Assembly (NCBI RefSeq): GCF_963676815.1
Contig: NZ_OY781365.1
Location: forward strand, 5,056,501 to 5,120,500
From: an uncultured Draconibacterium sp.
GTDB lineage: Bacteria; Bacteroidota; Bacteroidia; Bacteroidales; Prolixibacteraceae
DNA: 64,000 nucleotides
Direction of reading: 5' to 3'
The number at the start of each line of letters is the position of its first letter. Positions within the stretch are counted from its first letter, which is position 1. The position numbers were made by a program, and so were the translations under genes. The notes under the pieces were generated by a model, which was not told where the DNA came from, did not search any database, and worked only from the letters and a program-made list of their open reading frames with translations. This document shows positions 1-10,221 of this stretch, piece after piece.

Positions 1-39
1 AAGCGTTTATTCACGGAAATTTTAGCTGAAGAGGAATAA
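1..39 (+). CDS. sbcD: C-terminal end of SbcD-type exonuclease subunit (partial)
   Basis: Only the last 12 codons (KRLFTEILAEEE) and the TAA stop are in the window. The stop shares its last base with the ATG of sbcC (TAATG), which indicates translational coupling. Assignment to SbcD, the Mre11-like nuclease partner of SbcC, rests on this position and on the usual sbcD-sbcC order, because the visible residues are too few to identify a family. Confidence 0.6.
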   Translation, partial: KRLFTEILAEEE

Positions 40-3000
40 TGATACCTGTACAACTTACCATACAAGGTTTGTATTCCTACCAGGAAAATCAAACCATCGA
101 CTTTACAAAACTAACAGCCGCAAACCTGTTTGGGATCTTTGGAACTGTAGGTAGTGGAAAGTCCTCCATTTTGGAAGCCATTACCTTTGCCATTTACGGA
201 CGAACTGACCGGCTAAATCTTTCAGGTGACAATCGTTACTACAACATGATGAACCTGAAATCGAATGAACTACTCATCGATTTTGTATTTGAAACAGGCA
301 AGGAGCAAACTGCCTATCGGGCAACGGTAAAAGGTAAACGCAACGCGAAAAACTTTGAAGATGTAAAAGCGCTGGACCGTTCGGCTTACGAGAAAAAAGG
401 GAAAGAGTGGATTCCCATCGCAACGGCTGACCTGGAACAGGCAATTGGTTTAAGTTACGACAACTTTAAACGTACGATTATCATCCCGCAGGGACAGTTT
501 CAGGAGTTTTTACAATTGGGAAATAAAGATCGAACTCAAATGATGAAGGAACTTTTCAACCTCGGGAAGTTCGAGTTTTATTATAAGGTAACTTCGCTCG
601 AAAGTAAAAATAATGCACAAAAGCAGACCCTCGAAGGTCAGTTACAGCAATTAGGAGCTGTTGATCCTGAACAATTGAAAGTATTCAAATCTCAACTGGA
701 GCAACTTGAGAATGAACTCAAAGAACAGAATGCAAAACTTGCTGAATATCAGAAGTCCGAAGAAGACCTTCGGAAACTTCAGGACCTGGCAAAACGAAAA
801 TCAGAAGCTGAAAAAGCATACAAATCGTTGCAGGAACAAGAGCCGGAAATTAAGCAGTTGGAACAAAAAGTTTCCCGTTTCGAACAGTGTGTGGTTCAGT
901 TTAAACATTTGGTGGATGGATTAAAATCGATTAATGAAAAAGTGCTGGCCCGCGAAAAACAGATTAAGCAGGATGAGGTAAAACTGAAGTTGCAGGATGA
1001 TGAACTCGGAAGCTTAAACCGAAAACTTGAGGTACTAAAGCCGGCTTATGAAAAAAGAGAAGAGTTGAAACAGAAGGCTGAGGAACTTGCCCGATTGGTT
1101 CAGATAAAAACCCTGGAACAAACTATTTTAAAAGAAAGTGAACGGTTAGAGAAAGGAACTCAGGTTTGTAACGAAACTGAAAAAAAATTGGAACAACTAA
1201 GGACTCAGAAACAGGAGTTGGAAGGACTGGTCAAAGTTTCGAAAGAGAAAATGCCCGATTTGGAACTCTTGTCAAGCGTGAAAACCTGGTACACCGAGAA
1301 ACACTTTCTCGAAAAGGAACTTCCGGGAACTCAAAAGGAGTTGGCAGAAAATGAAAAAGCAACTTCAAGTCTGCAAAATTCCGTGGCCAAACTACTGGAA
1401 GAAGCTGGCCTCACACAACTACCGGAAATTGAATATTCCAATATCCTTCAAATCTTAAAGGATAAAACGAAGAAAGCAAAAGAAAGGCAGAAAGCACTGA
1501 ATGAGCAGGAAAGTCATATACGTGTGAAAGAACAGTTGAAAGCTTATTCTGAAAACCTGGAAGAAGGAGCGCCATGTCCGCTTTGTGGTTCGGTACATCA
1601 TCCCGATGTATTGAAAACTGAAGACCTGAATGATACGCTGTTGAAACTTTCGGCAGAAAAACAGGCAAGCGAAAAAGATCTGGAACAGCTTTCGGATTGG
1701 ATAAGCCGTATAAATCTGCTCAATAAACAGCAAGAGATGATTCATCAGCAGAAAAACTCTTTGTTGCAAAAACAAAAGGCTCAGCAGGAAAGAATTGAGG
1801 CTCATGCAAAGAAATTTACCTGGGAGAAATATCGCGTGGAAACCGAACTGGAAAAGGCGTTTCAGGAAGCAAGACGTATTCAGGGCGAATTGAAAAACCA
1901 GGATGATTTACTGGAGAAGTTAGGGAAGGATATTGATAAGAAAGGGAATGATTTTAAACGGTTTCAGGTGGAAGTCGATAAGATCAGAACCGTTTTAACC
2001 GTACAGCAAACTGAACTAAAAACGCTGGAAAAGCAACTTCTGTTGATAAAAGCCGAAACTTATCAGGAAGTTAAAATTGAACAGATTGAAGCAGAAAAAA
2101 GTAAGCTGCAGAAGGAACATAGCCAGCTGGAAAAATCTTTTTCCGAAATAACTCAGCAGATAACGGAGAAAAGCAAACTGCGCGACACCTTGTTTGGTTC
2201 GGTACAGGCCGGCAAAAAGGAACTGGAGCAGGAAAAACAAAGCCTGGAGAAGCTGAAACTGCAAACAAAGGAACAGCTGGAGAAATCGATGTATAATTCC
2301 ATCGATGAGGTTACGGCGATTTTGTCGGAACAGTTTTATCCGGATCAGGAAAAACAACGAATAGCGCATTTTAAAGATCAGTTTTTACGTGCGAAGTCGT
2401 TGCTGGAACAATTACAGAAAGACATCGGCGAACGTGTATATGATAAGGAAGCACATCAGAAATTGAACGCAGAGATTGCTTCGTTAAAGGAACAGCTTGT
2501 TCGGAAGAACCAGGAGCAGGGGAAAATTGCTGAACAGTTGAAAAAGCTACAAAAAGATTTGGAAAGCCAGGCTGCTCTTCAGAAAGAACTGGAAAAACTG
2601 GAGTTGCGGGCAGAGAATCTGAAAACGATGAAATCGTTGTTCAAAGCCAGTGGTTTTGTTAATTATATCTCGTCGGTTTATTTGCAAAATTTATGCAATG
2701 CTGCCAACGACCGTTTCTTTCAGCTTACGCGACAAAAGCTGAGTCTGGAAATCACTCCCGACAATAATTTCCAGGTACGCGATTTTATGAATGGAGGAAA
2801 AATCAGAAGTGTAAAAACGCTTTCCGGCGGACAGACATTTCAGGCAGCCTTGTCTCTGGCTTTAGCCTTGGCCGACAACATTCAGAAAATTACCGAATCG
2901 AATCAAAACTTTTTTTTCCTTGACGAAGGATTTGGTTCCCTGGACAAAGAATCGCTGGGAGTTGTTTTCGATACGCTAAAAACACTGCGCAAAGAAAATC

Positions 3001-3116
3001 GCATTGTTGGCGTGATTTCGCATGTTGAAGAAATGCAGCAGGAAATTGATGTTCACCTTCGAATAGATAATCAAGAGGAGCGTGGAAGCCAAATTTGGAC
3101 AAGTTGGATGGAGTAA
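39..3116 (+). CDS. sbcC: SbcC-like exonuclease ATPase subunit (Rad50 homologue)
   Basis: This is the ATPase/coiled-coil subunit of the SbcCD nuclease, which cuts hairpins and protein-blocked DNA ends in the cytoplasm. The 1025-residue length is normal for the family. The sequence shows a Walker A motif (GTVGSGKSS) near residue 38 and a very long heptad-rich coiled coil. A CPLC zinc hook lies at about residue 513, in the middle of the coil. The ABC signature LSGGQ and the Walker B motif FFFLDEGFGSLD are near the C-terminus. The ATG overlaps the stop of the preceding sbcD. The next gene begins 86 bp downstream, so the SbcCD pair is probably a separate unit from the defence genes that follow. 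The two-part ATPase head with a central zinc hook separates SbcC from RecN and MukB-like proteins. Confidence 0.95.
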   Translation: MIPVQLTIQGLYSYQENQTIDFTKLTAANLFGIFGTVGSGKSSILEAITFAIYGRTDRLNLSGDNRYYNMMNLKSNELLIDFVFETGKEQTAYRATVKGKRNAKNFEDVKALDRSAYEKKGKEWIPIATADLEQAIGLSYDNFKRTIIIPQGQFQEFLQLGNKDRTQMMKELFNLGKFEFYYKVTSLESKNNAQKQTLEGQLQQLGAVDPEQLKVFKSQLEQLENELKEQNAKLAEYQKSEEDLRKLQDLAKRKSEAEKAYKSLQEQEPEIKQLEQKVSRFEQCVVQFKHLVDGLKSINEKVLAREKQIKQDEVKLKLQDDELGSLNRKLEVLKPAYEKREELKQKAEELARLVQIKTLEQTILKESERLEKGTQVCNETEKKLEQLRTQKQELEGLVKVSKEKMPDLELLSSVKTWYTEKHFLEKELPGTQKELAENEKATSSLQNSVAKLLEEAGLTQLPEIEYSNILQILKDKTKKAKERQKALNEQESHIRVKEQLKAYSENLEEGAPCPLCGSVHHPDVLKTEDLNDTLLKLSAEKQASEKDLEQLSDWISRINLLNKQQEMIHQQKNSLLQKQKAQQERIEAHAKKFTWEKYRVETELEKAFQEARRIQGELKNQDDLLEKLGKDIDKKGNDFKRFQVEVDKIRTVLTVQQTELKTLEKQLLLIKAETYQEVKIEQIEAEKSKLQKEHSQLEKSFSEITQQITEKSKLRDTLFGSVQAGKKELEQEKQSLEKLKLQTKEQLEKSMYNSIDEVTAILSEQFYPDQEKQRIAHFKDQFLRAKSLLEQLQKDIGERVYDKEAHQKLNAEIASLKEQLVRKNQEQGKIAEQLKKLQKDLESQAALQKELEKLELRAENLKTMKSLFKASGFVNYISSVYLQNLCNAANDRFFQLTRQKLSLEITPDNNFQVRDFMNGGKIRSVKTLSGGQTFQAALSLALALADNIQKITESNQNFFFLDEGFGSLDKESLGVVFDTLKTLRKENRIVGVISHVEEMQQEIDVHLRIDNQEERGSQIWTSWME

Positions 3117-3202
3117 TCTAATTAAGATTAAGGGAAAATGTTATTTTTTGTACATATTTAGCTTTATTAAACGGATCCTTCATCTATAAAAAAAATGTTA
3201 CA

Positions 3203-4744
3203 TTGAAAAAACTAAAAGTATTTATATCAAGTGTTCAGAGTGAGTTTGCCAATGAACGGGCAGAGCTGGCAAGTTATCTAAGGCTGGATCCGTTACTTGG
3301 AACATTTTTTGAACCTTTTATTTTTGAAGAAGTTCCTGCCAATACTCATTCTCCAGGTAAGGTGTATTTGACTGAAGTAAAGGAATCGGATATTTATATC
3401 GGGTTATTGGGAACATTATATGGCTTTGAAGATGAAATGGGTGTTTCGCCAACTGAAAGAGAATATGATCAGGCAAAAGCAGAACATATTCCCAGATGGA
3501 TTTTTATAAAGGACATTGTTGGAGCAGATCGCCATCCCAAAGAAATTGCCTTAATACGGAAAATTGAGCAGGATGTTTCCAGAAAGAAATTTTCCAATCT
3601 TGATTTGTTGAAAAAGGAAGTTTATAATTCAGCAGTTCTGTTTTTAAAGCAAACAGGAAAAATTGAAAGCCACGATTTTGACGATTCGTTACATCCTTCT
3701 GCTGACATCCAATCATTGGATGAAAATAAAGTAAAAGAGTTTGTCGTTCTAGCGAGAAATAAGCGAAACTTTCCCTTAAAAGATACATCATCAGTTAATC
3801 AAGTGTTGAAACATCTAAGAATGATCAAGAATGGAAAGCTCGTAAACAGTGCTTTACTTGCTTTTGCTCCTGATCCTCAGTTGTTTTTTCCATCATCAAC
3901 TATTAAATGCGCTCATTTTCACGGAGTACAAGTGCAGAAACCAATTCCTGATTACAAAGAGTTTGGCGGAACTGTATTTGAGGTAGCAGATGAAGCTGTA
4001 AATTTTGTTCTTTCTAAAATAAACTTATCGACTGGTACCAGGGAAAAAAGTAATCAGGTTGAGACTATTTACGAAATTCCTCGTGCTGTTATCTCTGAAG
4101 CAATTATTAATGCAGTAGCTCACCGTGATTACTATAGCAAAGGGAGTATACAAGTTTCGGTTTTCAGGGATCGAATTGAAGTAACTAATCCTGGTAATTT
4201 GCCCCCAGAGTTGAATATTAATGATCTGAAAGAACCACATAGCTCTTATCCTCATAATCCGTTACTCGCAGGTTGTATGTTTTTGACAGGTGAAATTGAA
4301 CGCTATGGTACGGGAACTCTTGAAATGTTTAAACTCACAGAAGAAAGAGGATTAAGACCACCTCTTATTGTTGTTGATGAAGGTTTTAAGGTGACGATTT
4401 GGCGACCTTCAGCTGAAGCCATACATGATGCCGAACATGATACCATACATGATGCCGAACATGACAACATACATGACGTATCCGAACTATTTTCGGAGAT
4501 AGTAGAATTACCCCATCGTTTAGTATTGGTTCTAAAGGGTGAAATGAGCAGGACTCTGCTGATGGAGATACTTGAATTGAAGAACAGACCGCACTTTGCA
4601 ACCAATTATCTTGAACCAGCATTAAAAGAAGGGTTAATTGAAATGACTTTGCCTGAAAAGTCAACTAGTAAAAATCAAAAATATCGATTAACCACCAAAG
4701 GATTGGGTTTGAAAGAGAAGTTGGAAGGTAAAATACGGAAATAA
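3203..4744 (+). CDS. DUF4062 protein with RecG-type/HATPase_c_4 ATPase fold
   Basis: This 513-residue protein starts with a DUF4062 domain (about residues 1-110, with KVFISSVQSEF and ERAEL). Proteins with this domain often carry effector or signalling modules. Residues of about 290-395 resemble the divergent HATPase_c_4 domain (AIINAVAHRDYY, RIEVTNPGNLPP, YGTGTLEMF). The C-terminal 80 residues look like a winged helix. A linker at about 405-425 holds an 8-residue tandem repeat (IHDAEHDT). The start is TTG, because the upstream in-frame-looking ATG at 3195 reaches a stop after three codons. The gene ends 35 bp before jetA on the same strand, so it may be cotranscribed with the Wadjet genes. 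The function is unknown; a defence or regulatory role is inferred from position. Confidence 0.75.
   Translation: MKKLKVFISSVQSEFANERAELASYLRLDPLLGTFFEPFIFEEVPANTHSPGKVYLTEVKESDIYIGLLGTLYGFEDEMGVSPTEREYDQAKAEHIPRWIFIKDIVGADRHPKEIALIRKIEQDVSRKKFSNLDLLKKEVYNSAVLFLKQTGKIESHDFDDSLHPSADIQSLDENKVKEFVVLARNKRNFPLKDTSSVNQVLKHLRMIKNGKLVNSALLAFAPDPQLFFPSSTIKCAHFHGVQVQKPIPDYKEFGGTVFEVADEAVNFVLSKINLSTGTREKSNQVETIYEIPRAVISEAIINAVAHRDYYSKGSIQVSVFRDRIEVTNPGNLPPELNINDLKEPHSSYPHNPLLAGCMFLTGEIERYGTGTLEMFKLTEERGLRPPLIVVDEGFKVTIWRPSAEAIHDAEHDTIHDAEHDNIHDVSELFSEIVELPHRLVLVLKGEMSRTLLMEILELKNRPHFATNYLEPALKEGLIEMTLPEKSTSKNQKYRLTTKGLGLKEKLEGKIRK
4419..4466 (+). repeat. 24-bp tandem repeat inside the DUF4062 gene
   Basis: Two nearly identical 24-bp units (4419-4442 and 4443-4466) and a degenerate third encode the octapeptide repeat IHDAEHD(T/N). 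They lie in the linker between the ATPase-like and winged-helix regions. The repeat length is a multiple of three, so changes in copy number would keep the frame. Confidence 0.85.
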
Positions 4745-4779
4745 CAAATCACTAAATGAACAAGTGAGCTAAAATAAGG

Positions 4780-6021
4780 ATGGCTAAATTTGAAAAGATA
4801 GAAGATTTGCTTGGCGAGCTATATCGGTACCGAAAGCTTTTTTCCGGAATGTTTGATAAACGGATGTCTCCGATACAGGAAGAAATGGTCGTTTCGTTGG
4901 TTGAGCATGATACAGAGAAGCTGGAAAGACTAGCTGCTTTTGACCTTCTATTTCGAAATCAAGGCCTGATCAGCCTAGAACCTCGGTTGCAAGAATTTTT
5001 TGAGGAATTTATGGAAGTTGACGAAACCGTTCATGTTCTGTACATCCAGGAGAATCTTGATCAGATTAAGAAAAATCAATCCTATTATTTAAAAGAGAAT
5101 CAACCCAGCAAACGAGATCAATATCTGGTCAAAATCAAGAAACACTTGTACCGGATTAACCAAACTACGTTACAAAATATAAAGGCACTTCGAGATAATA
5201 CTGATGAAACCTATAAAACAGAAACAAATTTTGAGATAAAGAAGGAGAAGTTAACGGATATAAGAAATCAAAGAGATGCACTGGAGGGAGTAATTAAAGC
5301 TGTTGAAAGGGTATTGCAGGACGATATATTTTTCAAAACAGCGGCTGATACGGAATTGCAGCTTATCGTCCATCGGTTACGACTGGCCTTGAATGACAGC
5401 TTCCATAATCTTATTGAAATTCAGCAACAGATTATTGAATACCTAAACCATATCGAAAAACGGGTACATGTTGTCGAAAAAGTTCTACGATTGAAGATGC
5501 TTCGGGATAAACACTACTTGAAAGAACGAACCAATTTTTACTGGATCATCGGATCCAATCAGGATCTTCCTTTACGGAAGACCGAAGGTTTCCGTACCCG
5601 ACTATCTATTCAGGATATGTTGAATGAGGAAGAAAAACGGAAGCTGATTTTAAAGGTTAGGGAAAAACAGCAAAACCAGCGACTTTTAGCACAGAATACC
5701 GCCGGCAGCATATCTGATGAAGCATTCAATGATAAGAATGAGATAGACAGTGTTTTCAATTACCATGCATTGAAACGGGTCTTCATGGGAAAAAATCAGG
5801 ACCTTTTTTCTTTCGTCATGCATCATCAGTTTGCTGAGGAAATCTCCATCAACAAACGTATTAAACTATACTGTCGGCTTGCCTCGCTATTCGAAGCGGA
5901 TTTTACTTTCTCGGAGGAAACCGGCCGATTTGAAAACCTCGAGTATGCACTTATTTATCCGGCGTCGAATTCAACAACAACCAATCCTCAAACTACTAAC
6001 ACGATAAACGATCCAGGCTAA
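4780..6021 (+). CDS. jetA: Wadjet anti-plasmid system protein JetA (kleisin/MksF-like subunit)
   Basis: This is the first gene of a four-gene Wadjet (JetABCD) condensin-like system, which recognises and cleaves circular plasmids. The 413-residue protein has an N-terminal region of winged-helix character (FEKIEDLLGELYRYRKLF), a long helical middle (about 85-250) and a C-terminal helical segment. This fits the kleisin-like role of bridging the SMC heads. Identification relies mostly on gene order and partner genes, because JetA is poorly conserved. The stop codon overlaps the jetB start by one base (TAATG). The ATG is preceded by a purine-rich stretch (AATAAGG). The system subtype cannot be assigned by eye, but the short JetA and JetD suggest it is not the best-studied type I. 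Confidence 0.82.
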   Translation: MAKFEKIEDLLGELYRYRKLFSGMFDKRMSPIQEEMVVSLVEHDTEKLERLAAFDLLFRNQGLISLEPRLQEFFEEFMEVDETVHVLYIQENLDQIKKNQSYYLKENQPSKRDQYLVKIKKHLYRINQTTLQNIKALRDNTDETYKTETNFEIKKEKLTDIRNQRDALEGVIKAVERVLQDDIFFKTAADTELQLIVHRLRLALNDSFHNLIEIQQQIIEYLNHIEKRVHVVEKVLRLKMLRDKHYLKERTNFYWIIGSNQDLPLRKTEGFRTRLSIQDMLNEEEKRKLILKVREKQQNQRLLAQNTAGSISDEAFNDKNEIDSVFNYHALKRVFMGKNQDLFSFVMHHQFAEEISINKRIKLYCRLASLFEADFTFSEETGRFENLEYALIYPASNSTTTNPQTTNTINDPG

Positions 6022-6605
6022 TGAAAGATTCAAACTACAGAACTGCAGAAATATTTGATATCCTGAGTAAAGGGCAGTTTATATGCTCTAATGCGATAAA
6101 TTCACAACGTCGTTATTTGTATCAATATATTGAAGAGAATATTGATGAATTGGAGCCTAAATTCATAGATATTGGATATCAACTGGAAAATGGGAACAAC
6201 TATTACTATTTCTCACGACCAAATGAAAGCACCCAGAATGTGGAAAACAAGATAGAAAAGGGTTTGCGCTGGCTCGATATTCTGGCATTCTTTACAACTT
6301 TTAGAAAGGACTTGTGCCGAGGGGCGCGTTTCAAACTTTTCGACATCTTGCAACAGATCGATATCAATATGTCGTTGAAAGAACAGTTAACCGATTTACA
6401 AAAACGTACAAATCCGAGCAGAAATTACCAGGAGATGCTCAATGATCTGATTCGAGAAGTGCAAAAGGAAGGCTTTATTGATCTTGAAAATGAAATGGAT
6501 CAAACCTGGAAGATTCTGGATTCATGGGATTACATGGAAAAGTTAGTAATGGCTGTGAATATTCAAGACGAAGAAATTAATAACCAACCACAGGAATTAA
6601 ACTGA
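6021..6605 (+). CDS. jetB: Wadjet protein JetB (DUF4194/MksE-like KITE subunit)
   Basis: This 194-residue protein lies between the JetA-like and SMC-like genes. Its size and acidic, winged-helix-like composition match JetB/MksE (DUF4194), the kleisin-interacting accessory dimer. Visible segments include the conserved-looking GLRWLDILAFFTTF and, near the C-terminus, EVQKEGFIDL. The start overlaps the end of jetA by one base, and one base separates its stop from the ATG of jetC. Stoichiometric, coupled translation is therefore likely. The call depends on context as much as on sequence. Confidence 0.82.
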   Translation: MKDSNYRTAEIFDILSKGQFICSNAINSQRRYLYQYIEENIDELEPKFIDIGYQLENGNNYYYFSRPNESTQNVENKIEKGLRWLDILAFFTTFRKDLCRGARFKLFDILQQIDINMSLKEQLTDLQKRTNPSRNYQEMLNDLIREVQKEGFIDLENEMDQTWKILDSWDYMEKLVMAVNIQDEEINNQPQELN

Positions 6606-6606
6606 G

Positions 6607-9600
6607 ATGAAACAATTAAGCCGCATTGTGCTGATTAATAGCGCGACTGTTGATTTTTACGAACTTCAACTGGATGGAAATATTCATTTTATTGGAACAC
6701 AGGGAACAGGCAAAAGTACATTGCTCCGGGCTATTTTGTTTTTTTACAATGCTGATGCCCGCAAGCTGGGAATTTCGAAAGAGAAGTCGTCTTTTAGTGA
6801 TTACTATTTTCCTTATGCCGATTCCTATATTGTTTACGAGGTGAGTGAGGAAAACCGAAACTTCTGTGTTTGGTTGTATAAAAAACAAAATCGTTTGTGT
6901 TTTCGATTCATTGATGGGCCATATAATCGTGAACTTTTTATCTCTCAGCAGCAGGCATTAACAGAAGGGCAGGTGATCGAAAAGGCCAATCAACAGGGAT
7001 ACAAGGTGCACCGACCAATTCATAACTTTACCGAATACCGTGACATTATTTATGGTGCGAACAAGGGAATGAACCGGTTTCATGTACTTCAAAATCCTGG
7101 CTATCAAAATATCCCCAGAACGATTTCAAACATCTTTCTGAACTCCTCGCTTGATGGAGGTTTTATCAAAACGACGATTATAAACTCGTTGAGTGATGAT
7201 CCATTTGAACTGAATCTGGATGCCAACCGGCACCATATTGAGACAGCCAGAAATGATTACCGTGATGTTTCAGAGTATCTCCTACATGAGAAAAAGGCGC
7301 AGAATATAGTGACTCAGTATGAAAAGCTTCTTCAAATGGAAGATGGAAAGAAGGAGATGGCGTGGCAAATCGGTGCTTCATATAATTTGGCAAAATATAA
7401 GGAGCGTGAATTGGAAGACGATCAGAAAGTGATTGGACAAAAGGTACAAGATCAATCCGGTAAAATTGGAAAGATCGAAGCTGAATTTTTGGTGAATCAA
7501 CGGCGCATCCAAGACAAACTATCCCTTGTAAAAAGGGATATTGCAAAAGCCAATCAACTGGCAAAAAACTACGCTGCAAAAAATATCCAGCAAATACTGA
7601 ATGAACATGCTAAAAAGCCAGAATATGAAACAGAACAATCTCAAATAGAAGCACAACTGTCTTTGCTGACTTCAAATTTAAAAGATGTTGAGAGTCAGTA
7701 TCAGACTGACAAGCAGCGGCTGGAAACACAATGTCAGCAAATCATTCTGGATTTTGAACGTTCCCTGTCCAAAGAGAAGGAAAATCTCCAAAAGTATTCA
7801 GCTGATCTGCTTAATACATTCTATAAGAAAAAGGAGCAGATTACAAAAGACCACAACGGTAAGCTGGACGAGCAAAAAGAAGATAAAACGATCGTTGACC
7901 AGAAGCTACGTGATATTGACCATCAAATTGAAGGCATTCAGAAGAGGCCTTTTTTGAAAGAAGAGGTAGAAATGCAAGTTAAGAAACAACAGGAACTTTC
8001 GCATAAAAGGCAAGCCCTCGTTTCGGAAAAATTGGTTGCAGGGATAAAGAAGGAAAACGCGATAAAGGAAGGTGAACAAGAATCCGAGGTTTTCGGTCTG
8101 AAGAAAAACAAAGAGAATGAGGTCTTGTCTGAAAGGAAGAAATCACTGGAAAAAGAGATAGAACAATTGCAATCGGAACTGCAGGCTTTATCCGGTTCAC
8201 TTTTAGAGTTTTTGGACCAAAATAACCCAGACTGGCACCAATCAATTGGAAAAGTAATTTCTCGGGATGTTTTGCTAAAGAGTGATTTAAAGCCTTCAAT
8301 GAAAGATGGAAATAGTATTTATGGTCTGGATATTTCCCTGGATCAACTTCAACCGCTGGAAATCTCAAAATCAAAACTGGAGGAGAAGTTGGACGCTTTC
8401 AATAACCAGTTGAAAGAACAAAACAAGCTCGTTGAACAACATCAACAGAAAGCCCAGGATCAGAAAGATAAACTTCAGAAAAAGTACAACAAGAAAATTT
8501 CAGAGCTTAGTCAGGAAATCACCCAAAGCGCCTTTCAGGTAGATAAGATTGATATTGACCTTGAAAAATGTGGAATCGCTCTGGAAGAATTAAAGGAGAA
8601 AGCTGAAAACCTGAAACGTCAGGAATTGATCAAAAAAGACGAAGAAAAGCACACGCTGAAAGTCGAACAACAGAAAATTCTGAATTTTCAAGAAAAGCTA
8701 CAACAGCAGTTTCAAAAGTCCATCCATGAACTTGAATCAATCAAAAGAGGACAAGAGAAAAAGATCAGCAATCAGTTGTTGGAACTAGATGATAAAATAA
8801 AGTCAGGGAAAAAAGAGATTACAGAAAAATTCAATGTTCAGATCCAAACTCTGCAGGAACAACGAAACTTGCTTTTGAAAGAAAAAGGGGTGGATATAAC
8901 CGAAATTCGGCGATTGGAGGATGAGCAAAAAGCCATAAAAAACAAATTATCAGAAATAGAGAAAAACTTCCCGACAATAATTGAGTACAAAAAAGATTCG
9001 ACAGAATACATTGACCGATTAGACGAGTTCCGTCAAAATCGTAAAACTCAGGAAAATGAATTAGAGCATTTGCAGCAACTCCATACTAATAGAATAAATA
9101 AGGAGAAAGCTGAACTGAAATTATTACAAAACCAAAAAGAAGAGCTTACCAAAACAATCGGAGAACTACGGCGCGAGTTAAGCGCTTTTGATCTCTTTAG
9201 CAAGAGTCATTTGTTTGACGAACTACAAAACTTTATTGAACACCACGATAAAGCAGAGAAGTGGGACTGTGATCAAAATATTCGGAAGTTGCAGGAGTTG
9301 GCTCTTGAATATGAAAAGCATGATAAACTATTCACAGAGCGGATTACTGAGTTTTCCGGTTATTTCAGTGAACACAATTGTCTTGGATTTGAAACCAGCT
9401 TATCCGGCAGATTGCAATATCGGGCCTTTTCTGAAAATTTGAGAGAGTTTGTTCGCGAACAGAAAATTATAGATTATAAAACAGAAGTGACGCGGAAGTA
9501 TGCAATGGTATTGATGAATATTGTCAATGAAACCAATGAGTTGCTGCAGAAAGAAGAAGATGTTGCAAAAGTGATAAAACGGATCAATACCGATTTTAAG

Positions 9601-10221
9601 AAATCGAATTTTGTTGGTGTTGTTAAAAGTATTGAAATGCGCCTTCAGGAAAGTTCCGATAAGATTATTCAACTTTTGAGGAAAATAAGGAAATTCCAAT
9701 CCGAGAACAATCTAAACTACGGAGAAATCAATTTATTCAACCAGGGAGGTTCGAACAGCAATAATGATGAAGCGGTAAAATTGCTGGAAAGCTTACTTTC
9801 GCAAATAGGACAGGCGAAGTCAAAGGTTCTGAAACTGGAAGATGCTTTTGACCTGGAATTTAGGATTCGCGAAAACGAGAACGATACAAATTGGGTCAGC
9901 CGTCTGGCAAATGTAGGATCAAACGGAACTGATGTTTTGGTCAAGTCAATGATATACATCAATTTGTTGCATATCTTTAAAAGTAATGGTTCCACCCAAA
10001 AAATCGATACTATTTTACATTGTTTGATTGATGAAGTAGGAATTCTACACGATAGTAATGTGACAGGGTTAATTACCTTTGCCAGTGAACGAAACATCCG
10101 CCTGATTAACGGATCTCCAAATTCACACAATGAGCAGGATTACAAGCATATCTATATGTTTCGAAAGGATCCAAAGTCTAATAAAACAGGAATTACCAAA
10201 CTGATTAGTCATGAACTCTAA
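6607..10221 (+). CDS. jetC: Wadjet SMC-like ATPase JetC (MksB-like)
   Basis: This 1204-residue ATPase is the motor of the Wadjet complex, thought to extrude plasmid DNA loops. The N-terminal head shows a Walker A motif, GTQGTGKST (about residues 31-39). Two long coiled-coil arms follow, at roughly 230-540 and 590-900, separated by a hinge-like segment. The C-terminal head has a divergent ABC signature (GSNGTDVLVKS) and a Walker B motif (CLIDEVGIL) with D1142 and E1143. The diverged signature and the absence of a CxxC zinc hook separate it from the sbcC gene upstream. Its stop lies 11 bp inside jetD, so the last two genes are coupled. It is probably co-expressed with jetA and jetB from one promoter. 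Confidence 0.92.
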   Translation: MKQLSRIVLINSATVDFYELQLDGNIHFIGTQGTGKSTLLRAILFFYNADARKLGISKEKSSFSDYYFPYADSYIVYEVSEENRNFCVWLYKKQNRLCFRFIDGPYNRELFISQQQALTEGQVIEKANQQGYKVHRPIHNFTEYRDIIYGANKGMNRFHVLQNPGYQNIPRTISNIFLNSSLDGGFIKTTIINSLSDDPFELNLDANRHHIETARNDYRDVSEYLLHEKKAQNIVTQYEKLLQMEDGKKEMAWQIGASYNLAKYKERELEDDQKVIGQKVQDQSGKIGKIEAEFLVNQRRIQDKLSLVKRDIAKANQLAKNYAAKNIQQILNEHAKKPEYETEQSQIEAQLSLLTSNLKDVESQYQTDKQRLETQCQQIILDFERSLSKEKENLQKYSADLLNTFYKKKEQITKDHNGKLDEQKEDKTIVDQKLRDIDHQIEGIQKRPFLKEEVEMQVKKQQELSHKRQALVSEKLVAGIKKENAIKEGEQESEVFGLKKNKENEVLSERKKSLEKEIEQLQSELQALSGSLLEFLDQNNPDWHQSIGKVISRDVLLKSDLKPSMKDGNSIYGLDISLDQLQPLEISKSKLEEKLDAFNNQLKEQNKLVEQHQQKAQDQKDKLQKKYNKKISELSQEITQSAFQVDKIDIDLEKCGIALEELKEKAENLKRQELIKKDEEKHTLKVEQQKILNFQEKLQQQFQKSIHELESIKRGQEKKISNQLLELDDKIKSGKKEITEKFNVQIQTLQEQRNLLLKEKGVDITEIRRLEDEQKAIKNKLSEIEKNFPTIIEYKKDSTEYIDRLDEFRQNRKTQENELEHLQQLHTNRINKEKAELKLLQNQKEELTKTIGELRRELSAFDLFSKSHLFDELQNFIEHHDKAEKWDCDQNIRKLQELALEYEKHDKLFTERITEFSGYFSEHNCLGFETSLSGRLQYRAFSENLREFVREQKIIDYKTEVTRKYAMVLMNIVNETNELLQKEEDVAKVIKRINTDFKKSNFVGVVKSIEMRLQESSDKIIQLLRKIRKFQSENNLNYGEINLFNQGGSNSNNDEAVKLLESLLSQIGQAKSKVLKLEDAFDLEFRIRENENDTNWVSRLANVGSNGTDVLVKSMIYINLLHIFKSNGSTQKIDTILHCLIDEVGILHDSNVTGLITFASERNIRLINGSPNSHNEQDYKHIYMFRKDPKSNKTGITKLISHEL

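Noticed and set aside
4419..4480. Tandem repeat as a possible CRISPR-like array
   Set aside because: The units are directly adjacent with no spacers, and they code in frame for a protein linker.
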